Assembly (NCBI RefSeq): GCF_020519665.1
Contig: NZ_CP084703.1
Span: 806,001-870,000 of the forward strand
Source of the DNA: Bacillus shivajii
Lineage (GTDB): Bacteria; Bacillota; Bacilli; Bacillales; Salisediminibacteriaceae
Reading direction: 5' to 3'
Length of the DNA: 64,000 bases
Shown here in pieces: positions 47,187 to 55,756 of this stretch. The translations under genes were made by a program, and so were the position numbers. The stretch's first letter is position 1; each line of letters opens with the position of its first letter. The notes under the pieces were generated by a model. It was given only the letters and a program-made list of their open reading frames with translations. It was not told the origin of the DNA and did no database searches.

Positions 47187-47294
47187 GTTAAATAATAATT
47201 ATTATGAAAAATATGGAAAAAAATCATGGTATTACATTTATTATATATATATGTTTATAAGGGATGTTGTTTATGAGGATTGGAGGGGGTCTAA

Positions 47295-48758
47295 TTGTCA
47301 AGCGAATTGACTATTGATCGGATGCTTTCAATCATTCGGTATGGATTGGGGAAAACAAATAATCCGAAAAAAGTAATCATTATAGGGGCAGGAGTCTCAG
47401 GGCTTGTAGCGGCTTCCTTGTTAAAAGGAGCTGGACACAATGTGGTTGTTTTAGAAGCTGATGATAGAGTGGGAGGTCGTGTATTCACGGTAAGGAAACC
47501 TTTCTCAGACGGACTTTACTTTGAGGCTGGAGCTATGCGCATTCCTCATACACATTATTTAGTGTGGGAATATATTAAAAAGTTGGGCTTAAAGATACAT
47601 CCTTTCATAAACGCTACCCCGAATGACATGATGTATGTAAATGGAATTAAAACGCGACTTTGGTATTATCAGCAGAATCCAGATATGTTTGGCTATCCGT
47701 TAGATCCACGTGAAAAGGGGAAAACTGTAAGAGATTTTTTAGATGAAATTTTTACTCCAATACTTCCATTACTAACTCGCTATACACCACAACCGATCTA
47801 TTCATTTCTTGATCCATATACCTTTGACTCTTTTCTACTTCGAAACCCGTATCAACAACAATTATCATCAGGAGCTAAGGAGAAAGTAAAAACACTTTTT
47901 GGGATACATGGTTTTTCAGAGTATAATATTATGCACATTGCACGTGCATTTAGACCTTGGCTTGAACCGGATATCGAATTTTATGAAATTGAAGGCGGAA
48001 ATGACCAACTCCCATATCATCTTCTAACTCAATTAGAAGATGAAGTACGTCTTAAACAAAAGGTTACTAAGATAAAACGTGATCCAAATTCTGTAACTGT
48101 ATTTACACAAGATCAAAACGCGTTAGAGGAGTCAGTATTACATGGGGATTATGCGATCATTACACTTCCTTTTTCCGCATTGCAATTAGTGGATATTCAA
48201 CCGCGGGAGGCATTTTCTCGAAAAAAATGGAAAGCGATCCGCGACCTTCGCTATATCCCTGCAACACGAATAGGCATGGAGTTTAGAAGTCGTTTTTGGG
48301 AAAAACAAGGGCTTTTTGGCGGGCATACAGTGACGGACCTTCCTAGCAGGTTTACGTACTATCCTAGTCAAGGACTTGGTGACCCAGGGCCTGCGGTCAT
48401 AACAGGAAGTTATACATTAGGGTCTGATACATTACTATGGGATAGCCAATCAGAGGAAGACCGTATAAAATTTTTACTAAATAATTTAGCGAAGATTCAT
48501 GGCGATGTTGTATATAAAGAGTTTGTAACAGGCTATTCTTTTAGTTGGAGACAGCAGCCTTACATTGCTGGAGATTTAGCTGCTTTTAAAAATGAGGATA
48601 TGACTCAGATCTATCCATATATTTCGGCACCAGAAGGCAAAATCCATTTTGCAGGTGAGCATACCTCTACTCATCCTGCATGGATTGAAGGAGCGGTTGA
48701 ATCAGGTGTTCGTTCGGCATTCGAAGTTTATCAATCCTCAAAAAGTTATACCAACTAG
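47295..48758 (+). CDS. flavin amine oxidase / L-amino-acid oxidase-like protein
   Basis: A 487-residue FAD enzyme. The N-terminal dinucleotide site is VIIIGAGVSGLVAASLLKGAGHNVVVLEADDRVGGRV, with GxGxxG and the downstream GGR. FAEAGAMRIP-like (YFEAGAMRIPHTH) and C-terminal IHFAGEHTSTHPAWIEGAVESG motifs are those of monoamine/L-amino-acid oxidases. It would oxidise an amine or amino acid, releasing hydrogen peroxide and ammonia. No signal peptide. TTG start with GGAGGGGG 5 bases upstream. Confidence 0.85.
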   Translation: MSSELTIDRMLSIIRYGLGKTNNPKKVIIIGAGVSGLVAASLLKGAGHNVVVLEADDRVGGRVFTVRKPFSDGLYFEAGAMRIPHTHYLVWEYIKKLGLKIHPFINATPNDMMYVNGIKTRLWYYQQNPDMFGYPLDPREKGKTVRDFLDEIFTPILPLLTRYTPQPIYSFLDPYTFDSFLLRNPYQQQLSSGAKEKVKTLFGIHGFSEYNIMHIARAFRPWLEPDIEFYEIEGGNDQLPYHLLTQLEDEVRLKQKVTKIKRDPNSVTVFTQDQNALEESVLHGDYAIITLPFSALQLVDIQPREAFSRKKWKAIRDLRYIPATRIGMEFRSRFWEKQGLFGGHTVTDLPSRFTYYPSQGLGDPGPAVITGSYTLGSDTLLWDSQSEEDRIKFLLNNLAKIHGDVVYKEFVTGYSFSWRQQPYIAGDLAAFKNEDMTQIYPYISAPEGKIHFAGEHTSTHPAWIEGAVESGVRSAFEVYQSSKSYTN

Positions 48759-48762
48759 AGAA

Positions 48763-49086
48763 CTATTTTTTCCAAGTATGTGGTATATGTTTATTATCAA
48801 ATAAAACGATTGTTCCATCCGATTTTTCATCATTATTTTTCTTTACATTCTCTTGGTGAGAAGGTCTACTGAAGTTGTTTCCTAGGTTTAACGTTCCACT
48901 TAATTCTTTTATGTCAAGGCTATCTAGTCTGAATGATAGGTCTGCTAAGTCGAAGTGTTCTAAATTTAAGTGATGAATTTCAATGTAAACATCGACTTTT
49001 TCTTTTTGTTGTAATGTTTCCTGTAGTCGGGCAATTTGTTGTTCGAGAGCTTGGATCCTATCATTTGGTTTATGGTTTTCTGTCAT
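48763..49086 (-). CDS. GerPC-like spore germination protein (short)
   Basis: A 107-residue protein: coiled N-terminus (DRIQALEQQIARLQETLQQ), then a segment (HFDLADLSFRLDSLDIKELSGTLNLG) equivalent to the FDQLKVExLxGTLNIG part of GerPC. It is half the usual GerPC length. GerP proteins help nutrients cross the spore coat. It heads a group of spore-type genes and converges on the amine oxidase (5 bases apart). Confidence 0.65.
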   Translation of the reverse strand: MTENHKPNDRIQALEQQIARLQETLQQKEKVDVYIEIHHLNLEHFDLADLSFRLDSLDIKELSGTLNLGNNFSRPSHQENVKKNNDEKSDGTIVLFDNKHIPHTWKK

Positions 49087-49246
49087 AACAACACCTCATT
49101 GTACAAAGCCATTTAGTACAAAAATACGTACATGTATCTAAAAGTATTCATAACAGTTATGAATGCATCACCTTTCTTCTAAATACTGTATGTTTCGCAT
49201 ATAGTGGGTATAAGGTGTCTATACGTACCCTTGAGGAGGTGGTTTT

Positions 49247-49711
49247 GTGAGTAAGAAAGATCCATTTGTGAAAAAAACGATTAATGATGGAAATACAATG
49301 GATTGGGAAAACATGCAAGAAAAAGTGGAAGGCGTGCTAGGGGAAGACTTTTGGAATGATATTATGAAGGTTGTCCCGAGACGAGGACCATTTATTGACT
49401 TTTTCGAAACGGGATCTGAAGGGGTCATTATTGTGGAACTTCCAGGGTTGGAGTCGCAAAATCACATACAAGTAAATGTCTCAGGAAATCAGTTAATTTT
49501 AGTTGGGCATATCCCTTATCCATATCCGGTCCCGAAAGAAGAATTAAAAATTAGTGAACGCTATTATGGGAATTTCAAAAGAGCTATTCATATACCATTT
49601 TCATTTAATCCAGATCAAATATTTGCTCATTTTAAAAATGGACTTTTAGTACTTAAAGTACCGAAAGTCCATCAAGAAAAGCATGTTGATATTACATTTG
49701 ACCATGAGTAA
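49247..49711 (+). CDS. Hsp20/alpha-crystallin-family protein
   Basis: A 154-residue small heat-shock protein. The alpha-crystallin domain runs from about 60 to 154 (GSEGVIIVELPGLESQNHIQVNVSGNQLILVGH ... FKNGLLVLKVPKV, the last being the conserved A/GxLxVxxPK element). Short N-terminal region. GTG start with GAGGAGG 7 bases upstream. Its place among GerP-like genes suggests a spore role, as for CotM/CotP. Confidence 0.82.
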   Translation: MSKKDPFVKKTINDGNTMDWENMQEKVEGVLGEDFWNDIMKVVPRRGPFIDFFETGSEGVIIVELPGLESQNHIQVNVSGNQLILVGHIPYPYPVPKEELKISERYYGNFKRAIHIPFSFNPDQIFAHFKNGLLVLKVPKVHQEKHVDITFDHE

Positions 49712-49717
49712 AACTGA

Positions 49718-50263
49718 CTAATCAAAACGGATCGGAATTGGATTAGGTGTCTCGTTTCGTCTTTTTTTGAGGCGGACTTCAATGATATGATCTTTATATT
49801 TCGCTGCAACCCTTTTTTGACTAGGAACTTCAGGTAATGTAATCGTAATTTCTTCTTGAAAAGGGTGCCCTCTCACGATTAAGCGATGATGAACGATCGA
49901 TAGGCTAATATCGTCAACACTTGATTCTGAAGGAAGCGAAATTCGAACAATCATGTAATCATGCATTTCGAATACTTTGTATGGAATCGATGCAGATGTA
50001 TGAAACGGTTCGTTTGATTCTTCGTTCTCATGTGTTTCAGCTTCACGGTTTTCGTTTTGATATGGGAGTGAATTTTTTATAATATTTTCCACATAGTCAT
50101 TGATTAACTCGCTCTGTTCAAACATTTTAGGGTCAAAAGGCATACCTTGAGCATTTTTTCCAAAAAGATTCGTTGGGTCAAAACCTTGTTGATCTTTTTG
50201 TTGTAAAGGATTAAACCCTCCGTTTTGAAGAGGGTTAAACATCTTCCATAAATTAAATAACAT
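49718..50263 (-). CDS. Hsp20-like spore coat-type protein
   Basis: A 181-residue protein. The N-terminus (about 1-90) is rich in Asn, Gln, Pro and Phe (NPLQNGGFNPLQQKDQQGF), and the C-terminal half is a divergent alpha-crystallin domain (YKVFEMHDYMIVRISLPSES ... KYKDHIIEVRLKK). CotM/CotP in Bacillus combine such features in the spore coat. It converges on the other Hsp20 gene with 6 bases between stops. AGGAGTGG precedes the ATG. Confidence 0.7.
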   Translation of the reverse strand: MLFNLWKMFNPLQNGGFNPLQQKDQQGFDPTNLFGKNAQGMPFDPKMFEQSELINDYVENIIKNSLPYQNENREAETHENEESNEPFHTSASIPYKVFEMHDYMIVRISLPSESSVDDISLSIVHHRLIVRGHPFQEEITITLPEVPSQKRVAAKYKDHIIEVRLKKRRNETPNPIPIRFD

Positions 50264-50322
50264 TGTTTGGCCACTCCTATTTTAATAAATCTACATTTTG
50301 GTGGAGAGGAGGTTGTTTTTAC

Positions 50323-50538
50323 TTGGTTAGAATTACCTTCGATGACTTATCGATTAAGCAAATCATGAATTCGTCTGGCGTATATGCAGGCGATAATATT
50401 CAAATCTCATATAAAAGTACACGTAAGATAAATGAGGGAATGGGAACGACAAGTGGTGATGTAAATATTGCTGTGAATAACCGGCATTTAGTGATGGATC
50501 CAGATACGTTTGATTTTTTTCTGACTGACAATGATTAG
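50323..50538 (+). CDS. GerPA/GerPF-family spore protein 1
   Basis: A 71-residue protein with the family pattern: NSSGVYAGDNIQISYKSTRKINEGMGTTSGDVNIAVNN then DPDTFDFF. This is the SGxxxxGDNxQ ... KxNxGxG ... GDxN ... DPDxxD layout of the GerPA/GerPF group. TTG 50323 is used because GGAGAGGAGG (50303-50312) lies 10 bases before it. Confidence 0.72.
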   Translation: MVRITFDDLSIKQIMNSSGVYAGDNIQISYKSTRKINEGMGTTSGDVNIAVNNRHLVMDPDTFDFFLTDND

Positions 50539-50548
50539 AGGTGATTCA

Positions 50549-50869
50549 ATGACGTTTCTTTCACCGAATTTTTTTATTGGAAATATAAGGATTGGGACGA
50601 TTGAAGGAGCATCATGTTTAAATATGGGAAACAATTATCCTGCTAACTTCCAAAGTCATAAAAAGCATAATCAAGGTTTTGGATCGATTAGTGGTGATCA
50701 TAACTCGTTGGAAGGTCTTCGTTCCATTTTATCTGATCCAGATGTCATTGATGTTCTGACAAATAGCAATACAGATGAACTTCCAGCCGTTGTTCAAGAA
50801 ATGTTAGAACACCAAATGGAACAAAACTCTTCTCATCAAAACGTTTCTATAAATGATCAAAAGAAATAA
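50549..50869 (+). CDS. GerPA/GerPF-family spore protein 2
   Basis: A 106-residue protein: NIRIGTIEGASCLNMGNNYPANFQSHKKHNQGFGSISGDHN then DPDVIDVL, the same layout as its neighbour, with an added helical, Gln/Asn-rich C-terminus. AGAGGTG is 5 bases before ATG 50549. Its 3' end overlaps the converging gene 50857-51204 by 13 bases. Confidence 0.72.
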   Translation: MTFLSPNFFIGNIRIGTIEGASCLNMGNNYPANFQSHKKHNQGFGSISGDHNSLEGLRSILSDPDVIDVLTNSNTDELPAVVQEMLEHQMEQNSSHQNVSINDQKK

Positions 50870-51204
50870 GTTGGAGGCGGTCCTTGACGGGCTGCTTTTT
50901 TCTCTATACTTGGATTGTTATTTCCATTATTTTCGTTGTCCCAATCCCCCAAACCATTCCAATTTTCATCCCCGCCTCCTCCTACAAAGATGGATGAGTC
51001 AATATAGTCGTTATCATAAATGACATTCACGACGTGAGCCATGATATTACAATCCCCAACCATGGAACCTGCTGCAGTATTGGTTTTTCCTTCAATTCCC
51101 CATTCAATTTGTAAGTTCTCCCCAATGAAAATTCCCGAACATGCTGACACAGATTGAACATTGATCGAATCGAACATAATGTTTTTTGGTGGTTTTGGAT
51201 TCAT
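50857..51204 (-). CDS. GerPA/GerPF-family spore protein 3
   Basis: A 115-residue protein: FDSINVQSVSACSGIFIGENLQIEWGIEGKTNTAAGSMVGDCN, followed by a Gly/Asn/Asp-rich stretch (GGGGDENWNGLGDWDNENNGNNN). The N-terminal 70 residues follow the GerPA/PF pattern. GGAGG precedes the ATG. It lies 8 bases after gene 51213-51458. Confidence 0.72.
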   Translation of the reverse strand: MNPKPPKNIMFDSINVQSVSACSGIFIGENLQIEWGIEGKTNTAAGSMVGDCNIMAHVVNVIYDNDYIDSSIFVGGGGDENWNGLGDWDNENNGNNNPSIEKKAARQGPPPTYFF

Positions 51205-51212
51205 ATAGCCTC

Positions 51213-51458
51213 CTAGAATTGTACATTTGGAATTGGGTTAGCAAACTCGGGTTGAATTTGGAACAAGTCAAATCCGTCTGGATCAATAACGGTGTTTACA
51301 ACATTCGTATTAAATGTAACCCCAACTTGAATTCCACCTGACATTAATACTTTTCCTTCAAGGGCCCAATCGACTTGGTTATTTTGGCCAGAGGCGATCG
51401 AAGAGTTTGGGCCAACTGAGTTTACATTAATTTGATTAAAGACAACAGAAACTGGCAT
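51213..51458 (-). CDS. GerPA/GerPF-family spore protein 4
   Basis: An 81-residue protein: FNQINVNSVGPNSSIASGQNNQVDWALEGKVLMSGGIQVG then NTVIDPDGFDLF. It pairs with 50857-51204 in one transcript. ATG 51458 is chosen since AAGG lies 11 bases upstream, while GTG 51467 nearly touches it. Confidence 0.7.
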   Translation of the reverse strand: MPVSVVFNQINVNSVGPNSSIASGQNNQVDWALEGKVLMSGGIQVGVTFNTNVVNTVIDPDGFDLFQIQPEFANPIPNVQF

Positions 51459-51692
51459 AACACTCACAACCTTATTGATAGTCTTCTTGTATAAAGTATG
51501 ATTTAAGAATAAAGAACGTGATTGAGTGGTGGAGAAGAATATAAAGACCTTTTTTGTATCGTATTGAATATAGGTTATAAATTGAATTTGTATGGGGAGA
51601 AGGTGTAGGACCCAACGTGTTATTTTTAGTTAAGTGATGTCGTTACAATGAAGATTGTGACAAGAAGATATAAAGGTGATTATAGAAAGGGG

Positions 51693-51727
51693 AAAGCCCC
51701 GAAAGACAATGTCTTTTCGGGGCTTTC
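51693..51727 (-). terminator. terminator of the receptor/peptide operon
   Basis: AAAGCCCCGAAA pairs with TTTTCGGGGCTTT around a GACAATGTC loop; flanking A/T runs permit termination on the minus strand. Confidence 0.8.
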
Positions 51728-51732
51728 AGTGA

Positions 51733-51873
51733 TTAACCTAAATCATCATAGCTGATTGTGTGTGGACGCGGTGCGTCACCGTCGTGAGGAGAAGAAATAC
51801 TTTCGGTTGGTGTACTGACAAATAAAAGAGAAAATGCAGATAATAATAGTAGTTTACTGATAAGTTTTTTCAT
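51733..51873 (-). CDS. secreted signal-peptide precursor (Phr/NprX-like)
   Basis: A 46-residue precursor: Lys-rich start (MKKLISK), hydrophobic core (LLLLSAFSLLFVS), then a polar, exported tail (PTESISSPHDGDAPRPH) ending TISYDDLG. This is the layout of Phr, NprX and PapR pheromone precursors. The ATG overlaps the receptor stop as ATGA, and AAGGAG lies 9 bases upstream within the receptor gene, so translation is coupled. The mature signal is probably a short piece from the C-terminus such as SYDDLG; this is inference. A terminator follows. Confidence 0.72.
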   Translation of the reverse strand: MKKLISKLLLLSAFSLLFVSTPTESISSPHDGDAPRPHTISYDDLG

Positions 51874-53147
51874 ACTCTTGGCTCCTTATAAATTTTTTTT
51901 ATAGTATCTAGTTCTAAACTTAAATAATAGTGAGCGGATTTATATTTCTTTTGTTCATAATAATAATCACTTAAATGCTTACACTCACCCTCGATATCAA
52001 TGAAAAATTTCTTTTTATAAAAGTATTCAATTGCCTCTTTCATATACTTTTCATATACATCATAATTTAATAATAAATACTCCATTTTTGCTTCTATTAA
52101 TTTAATTCGGTATAACTCAAATTCGTCTGTGCTTATTTCTTTTACTTCTAATAATAATTTTTTTAGACTGTGAAAGTCACTCATATTAAAATAGACTTTT
52201 GCTAAAGTATAGTATGTAACGAAAATGTTATTGGGATCTGAGGTTTTCTTTATTTTGATACTAGATTTATAGTAATTTAGGCTTTTTTCAAATTCACAAT
52301 TATTAGCACAAGTGTTTCCTAAGTTATGCAATATTTTAGCTTTATTTGCATCAAGTTTCTTTTCCTCTGCAAGGTTAAAGCCTCTTTGAAGGACCTTCTC
52401 AGCTTCTTCGTAATTTTGCATTTCGTTTAGAATCATTCCCTGTAAAATATAACATTCTACAGTTTCTCTCCACTTATGATGTTCGAGATACATAGTCCGT
52501 GCAGATTGTACGTATTCTAAAGCTTTTGTCAGGTTGTAAAGGTAATAACAAATAAGACCTAAATTAAATATAATCTTTACTCGTTTCCCTTCATCTTCTG
52601 TATACATGGAGGCCTTGCTAAAGTAATGATAGCTTTCAATGTAATTCCTTTTTTCATATATGAGAAGGCCAGATACATAAGTATACTTGAATTTAAGTTT
52701 ATGGTTGTAGGACTCTAACTCATCTTCTTGGATGTAAAACTTAATCTCCTCATAAGACTTCTCAGCTTCTTTAAGGTTAAGAAGTTTAATGTCATGTAAA
52801 CACTTTAGTAAAAGATACTCTGCTTCCTGATAGATTGAAGGAATGTATTCGAACTTCTTTTTCTGTTTTTCTACAAAAGCCTTAGCTTCTTTTAAGTCGC
52901 TTTCGATTAGTTCCTCGTACTCTGCTAGCAGTTTGTCCAATTCAGGAGAATGTTCATGAACGTTCAGTAAATAACTGGTAGGAACTTGTAACCTTTGTGC
53001 GATTGATTCTAGTATATCGGTAGAGGGGACATATCGTCCACTTTCAATGTTACTATAATGCGATGTTGAGACGATCCCTTTACAAAGGTTTAGTTGAGAA
53101 ACGCGATTTAATTTACGGATTTTCTTCAATCTATTACCTATATGCAA
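51870..53147 (-). CDS. RRNPP-family HTH-TPR quorum-sensing receptor (NprR-like)
   Basis: A 425-residue regulator. An XRE-type HTH is at the N-terminus (IGNRLKKIRKLNRVSQLNLCKGIVSTSHYSNIESGRY) and about nine TPR-like helical repeats follow, for example LHNLGNTCANNCEFEKSLNYYKSSI. Length and layout match NprR (about 423 residues) rather than PlcR (about 285). Such proteins bind a re-imported peptide made from the adjacent gene. TTG start with GGAGG upstream. Downstream targets are not apparent. Confidence 0.85.
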   Translation of the reverse strand: MHIGNRLKKIRKLNRVSQLNLCKGIVSTSHYSNIESGRYVPSTDILESIAQRLQVPTSYLLNVHEHSPELDKLLAEYEELIESDLKEAKAFVEKQKKKFEYIPSIYQEAEYLLLKCLHDIKLLNLKEAEKSYEEIKFYIQEDELESYNHKLKFKYTYVSGLLIYEKRNYIESYHYFSKASMYTEDEGKRVKIIFNLGLICYYLYNLTKALEYVQSARTMYLEHHKWRETVECYILQGMILNEMQNYEEAEKVLQRGFNLAEEKKLDANKAKILHNLGNTCANNCEFEKSLNYYKSSIKIKKTSDPNNIFVTYYTLAKVYFNMSDFHSLKKLLLEVKEISTDEFELYRIKLIEAKMEYLLLNYDVYEKYMKEAIEYFYKKKFFIDIEGECKHLSDYYYEQKKYKSAHYYLSLELDTIKKIYKEPRV

Positions 53148-53503
53148 AACTTCTCCCTCCTTCGGAATTATATTTAGGTAGAAAAAAATATATTTTGAAT
53201 TGATTCTACAATAGCTAATTATACGTGAAAGTGAAGAAGAATGCTTAATAAATGTTTTAGGAACTTAATAAAAGATGTTAATAGAAGGTAGGATTGTTTC
53301 CTTAGTTTCAAGGACTTTTGCAGAAACTGCAAAAGGTTTTTTCTTCTGTCTCCCGTGATATGATTTTCTTAAGCATAAAGGAAGTTGCTTGTTGAGTTGT
53401 TTTAAATCTACGTTTTGATAATTACTATAATTGGAAAAAACAGAAAAAACAAGGTACTTTCAGATCGTTTTCTACGACGCAATAATAATAGGGAGGGTGC
53501 AAG

Positions 53504-54463
53504 ATGGTAATAGACGAAAAAATTCTGCATGATGATTTATACGAAATAATGAAAAGTCAAGTTCAGCAAGATTTTCACCATGGGTTATTTGATGACCATT
53601 TATTGACCCTGTCATATATGTCTACCACTCTTTCTCAACGGCAAAAGCTCGATTATGAGACGCTGGTAGATATTTGGATTCGCTATCGGATTCATAATCA
53701 GATTCAAAAAGTATACATGAAGGATCCTGAAGTTTTCGAAGGATTTAAAGAGGTTAAAGACTCAGCGAACCTTAATCAATTGTTAGATTTAGGTGCGATC
53801 TTTGTTTCTTTTCATTATGGGCATGACCGTTATGCTCCATTAGAAGTTGGCAAAAAATTAAGAGAAAAAGATCGGTATCTGTATTTAATTACAGATCCAG
53901 AAGAAACGGTCGAAGAACAATGGGTGACATATCAACAAAAGTTCCATGTTGATGACCTAGCATCTGACGGAGTTTTTCATGACCCAAAAGTTGAATCATT
54001 AATTTCAAAAAATGAAAATGTTTTTTTCTATTTAGATGATAAAGTTGGTTTTGATGAAGAAGTAAGTCCTTTTAAAGTGAAATTTATGTCCAAAAGCCAA
54101 AAGGCACCGAGTTCAATTTTTCGTTTAGCAGTGAAATTCCAAAAGCCGATCTGTTTTATTCACTCAACATTAAATGAAGCAGGTGAGCCGATCTTACACA
54201 TTTATGGACCGTTATGGGTGCAAGACAATGAAATTAAAGGCTCGGTCCAATTCATTTATGAATTGTTTGAAGAGGAACTTTGGGAAAAGCCCTACTTATG
54301 GAAGAAATGGCATCGGTATAAGCCACTAGAAGAGTATGCCGATGAGATGATTAATAGAGCCGATCCGAATATTGATGTTCTAAATAGGTGGGGGACTCAC
54401 GGGTTGAATATTCAATCTGGACTCATCTATCAAATTGCCTCATCTGTATTTGCAGCAAAGTAA
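53504..54463 (+). CDS. hypothetical protein, possibly acyltransferase-like (LPLAT fold)
   Basis: A 319-residue soluble protein. The segments GAIFVSFHYGHDRYAPLEVG, VFFYLDDKVGFDEEVSPFKVKFM and APSSIFRLAVKFQKPICFIHS have the order seen in LpxL/HtrB-type acyltransferases (a His-containing loop, a FxxPxxxxxG-like region). The HxxxxD spacing is not exact (HYGHD), so the family is uncertain. It is divergent from the NprR-like receptor. GGGAGG precedes the ATG. Confidence 0.45.
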   Translation: MVIDEKILHDDLYEIMKSQVQQDFHHGLFDDHLLTLSYMSTTLSQRQKLDYETLVDIWIRYRIHNQIQKVYMKDPEVFEGFKEVKDSANLNQLLDLGAIFVSFHYGHDRYAPLEVGKKLREKDRYLYLITDPEETVEEQWVTYQQKFHVDDLASDGVFHDPKVESLISKNENVFFYLDDKVGFDEEVSPFKVKFMSKSQKAPSSIFRLAVKFQKPICFIHSTLNEAGEPILHIYGPLWVQDNEIKGSVQFIYELFEEELWEKPYLWKKWHRYKPLEEYADEMINRADPNIDVLNRWGTHGLNIQSGLIYQIASSVFAAK

Positions 54464-54526
54464 TCCATCCAATTAACCCTAGGTAAGTTTTTAAGTCAAT
54501 TTCCCCTTATTGTTATATATATATTA

Positions 54527-54558
54527 ACCAAGTTCAAAACGAACTTGGTCTTTTTTTC
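54527..54558 (+). terminator. terminator of the 53504 gene
   Basis: ACCAAGTTC (54527-54535), loop AAAAC, GAACTTGGT (54541-54549), then C and seven T. Confidence 0.9.
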
Positions 54559-54686
54559 ACGTTAAGAATCTATAAAATTTTAGCTATGAAGGTACTCAAC
54601 GTAGTAAAAATTTTTACGTTTGAAGTATAAGTGCAACTACGGCTCTATCTTCGCCAAAAGGCTCGGCAATCGCCGAGTTTTCTTTA
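54558..54686 (+). repeat. structured dispersed element B (intronless copy)
   Basis: CACGTTAAGAATCTATA runs straight into AAATTTTAGC, showing the uninterrupted form of the element that holds the group II intron at 18148. It ends with CTCGGC-AATC-GCCGAG and TTTTCTTTA. An internal CGTAGTAAAAATTTTTACG can also form a stem. Confidence 0.75.
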
Positions 54687-54775
54687 GGTTTTTACCAACT
54701 TATTCCAGGTGGTTGGTACCTGGATATTTTAGGAAGTTTTGAGGGGAGGATATGTAGAAAGAAGGGGTGTAGCTG

Positions 54776-55276
54776 ATGAGTTTGGAAACGACATTTATGG
54801 TTGTTTTATTTATTCTTGTTGGGTTTCCTTTGTCTGTCTTTATTCATGAGTTTGGTCATGCAGTGGGGGTTTTATTAACGACAAAGAAGGATGTTCATAT
54901 TTTTGTTGGACCACGAACGCCAGAAAATGAAGAAACAATAAGGATCGGTCGTTGTCATGTTCATTTTCAATGGTCGACAGGGGGATCTTGTGCTGTGGTG
55001 ATGTCAGAAGATGAGTGGTCAAAACAAACGACTTTATTATTCTTTTTGCTTGGCCCTATCTTTTCTTTCGTTGCTGCTTGTTTTTTTCTTTTTATGGCTA
55101 ATTTTGTAGACAGTGACTCCTTTTTATCTGTTTTATTCTTTTGGACTGGATATTTGAATGTAATCATGTTTATAATCGCAGTAATTCCAATAAAATATCC
55201 AGCTATGACAAGCCAGTTGAATGGAGCTCATTCAGACGGGTATGAAGTCATCCGATTAATTTTTAGTAAAAGCTAG
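54776..55276 (+). CDS. M50-like integral membrane zinc protease
   Basis: A 166-residue protein with three or four helices. HEFGHAVGV (residue about 24) is the HExxH zinc motif within the first helix, and GAHSDGYEVIRL near the C-terminus gives the Asp third ligand (the NxxPxxxxDG-like motif). Shorter than SpoIVFB or RseP and with no PDZ domain. It may cut membrane proteins within the bilayer. AAGGGGTG precedes the ATG. Confidence 0.72.
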   Translation: MSLETTFMVVLFILVGFPLSVFIHEFGHAVGVLLTTKKDVHIFVGPRTPENEETIRIGRCHVHFQWSTGGSCAVVMSEDEWSKQTTLLFFLLGPIFSFVAACFFLFMANFVDSDSFLSVLFFWTGYLNVIMFIIAVIPIKYPAMTSQLNGAHSDGYEVIRLIFSKS

Positions 55277-55291
55277 TAAAAGGGGATAAGA

Positions 55292-55645
55292 ATGATGGTT
55301 TACTGTGAGAATTGTGATTGTGAAATCGACGAAGTAATAATGGAAGCAGACTATGCAGCAGACCCATTTTGGTGTATGCATTGTAAAAGCAACCTTGACC
55401 TAGAAATGTTTCCGTTACCTGAACATGTAAAAGTGATGTTAATGGAGTGGGCGCTTGAATACGGAAGCTTTATCGACTTAGGGAAAGAGGCATATAGTGA
55501 AAACGGGCGTGAGAGAGAGAAAGCATTCAATGAAAAAGGTCTAGCTTTAAAGAAAATGGTTGATTATGAAATCGAACCTGGTTATCAGATTGTATATAAG
55601 CCATCTGAGTTTTATAAAACAGTTGAAGAGACTAATGATAAATAG
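55292..55645 (+). CDS. zinc-ribbon-like hypothetical protein
   Basis: A 117-residue soluble protein with CENCDCE and FWCMHCKSN near the N-terminus: two CxxC pairs about 20 residues apart, likely a zinc ribbon, followed by helices. It begins 15 bases after the M50-like gene and is likely co-transcribed. No further identity. Confidence 0.55.
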   Translation: MMVYCENCDCEIDEVIMEADYAADPFWCMHCKSNLDLEMFPLPEHVKVMLMEWALEYGSFIDLGKEAYSENGREREKAFNEKGLALKKMVDYEIEPGYQIVYKPSEFYKTVEETNDK

Positions 55646-55756
55646 AAAATTAATTCCAGGTTATTTCCAGGTGCCAGACGCCTTGAAGTGTTTGGAAATT
55701 GATTAGAACTTAATTGAGGGATGAACACATAAGAAATTTACGAATGGAGACAAATG

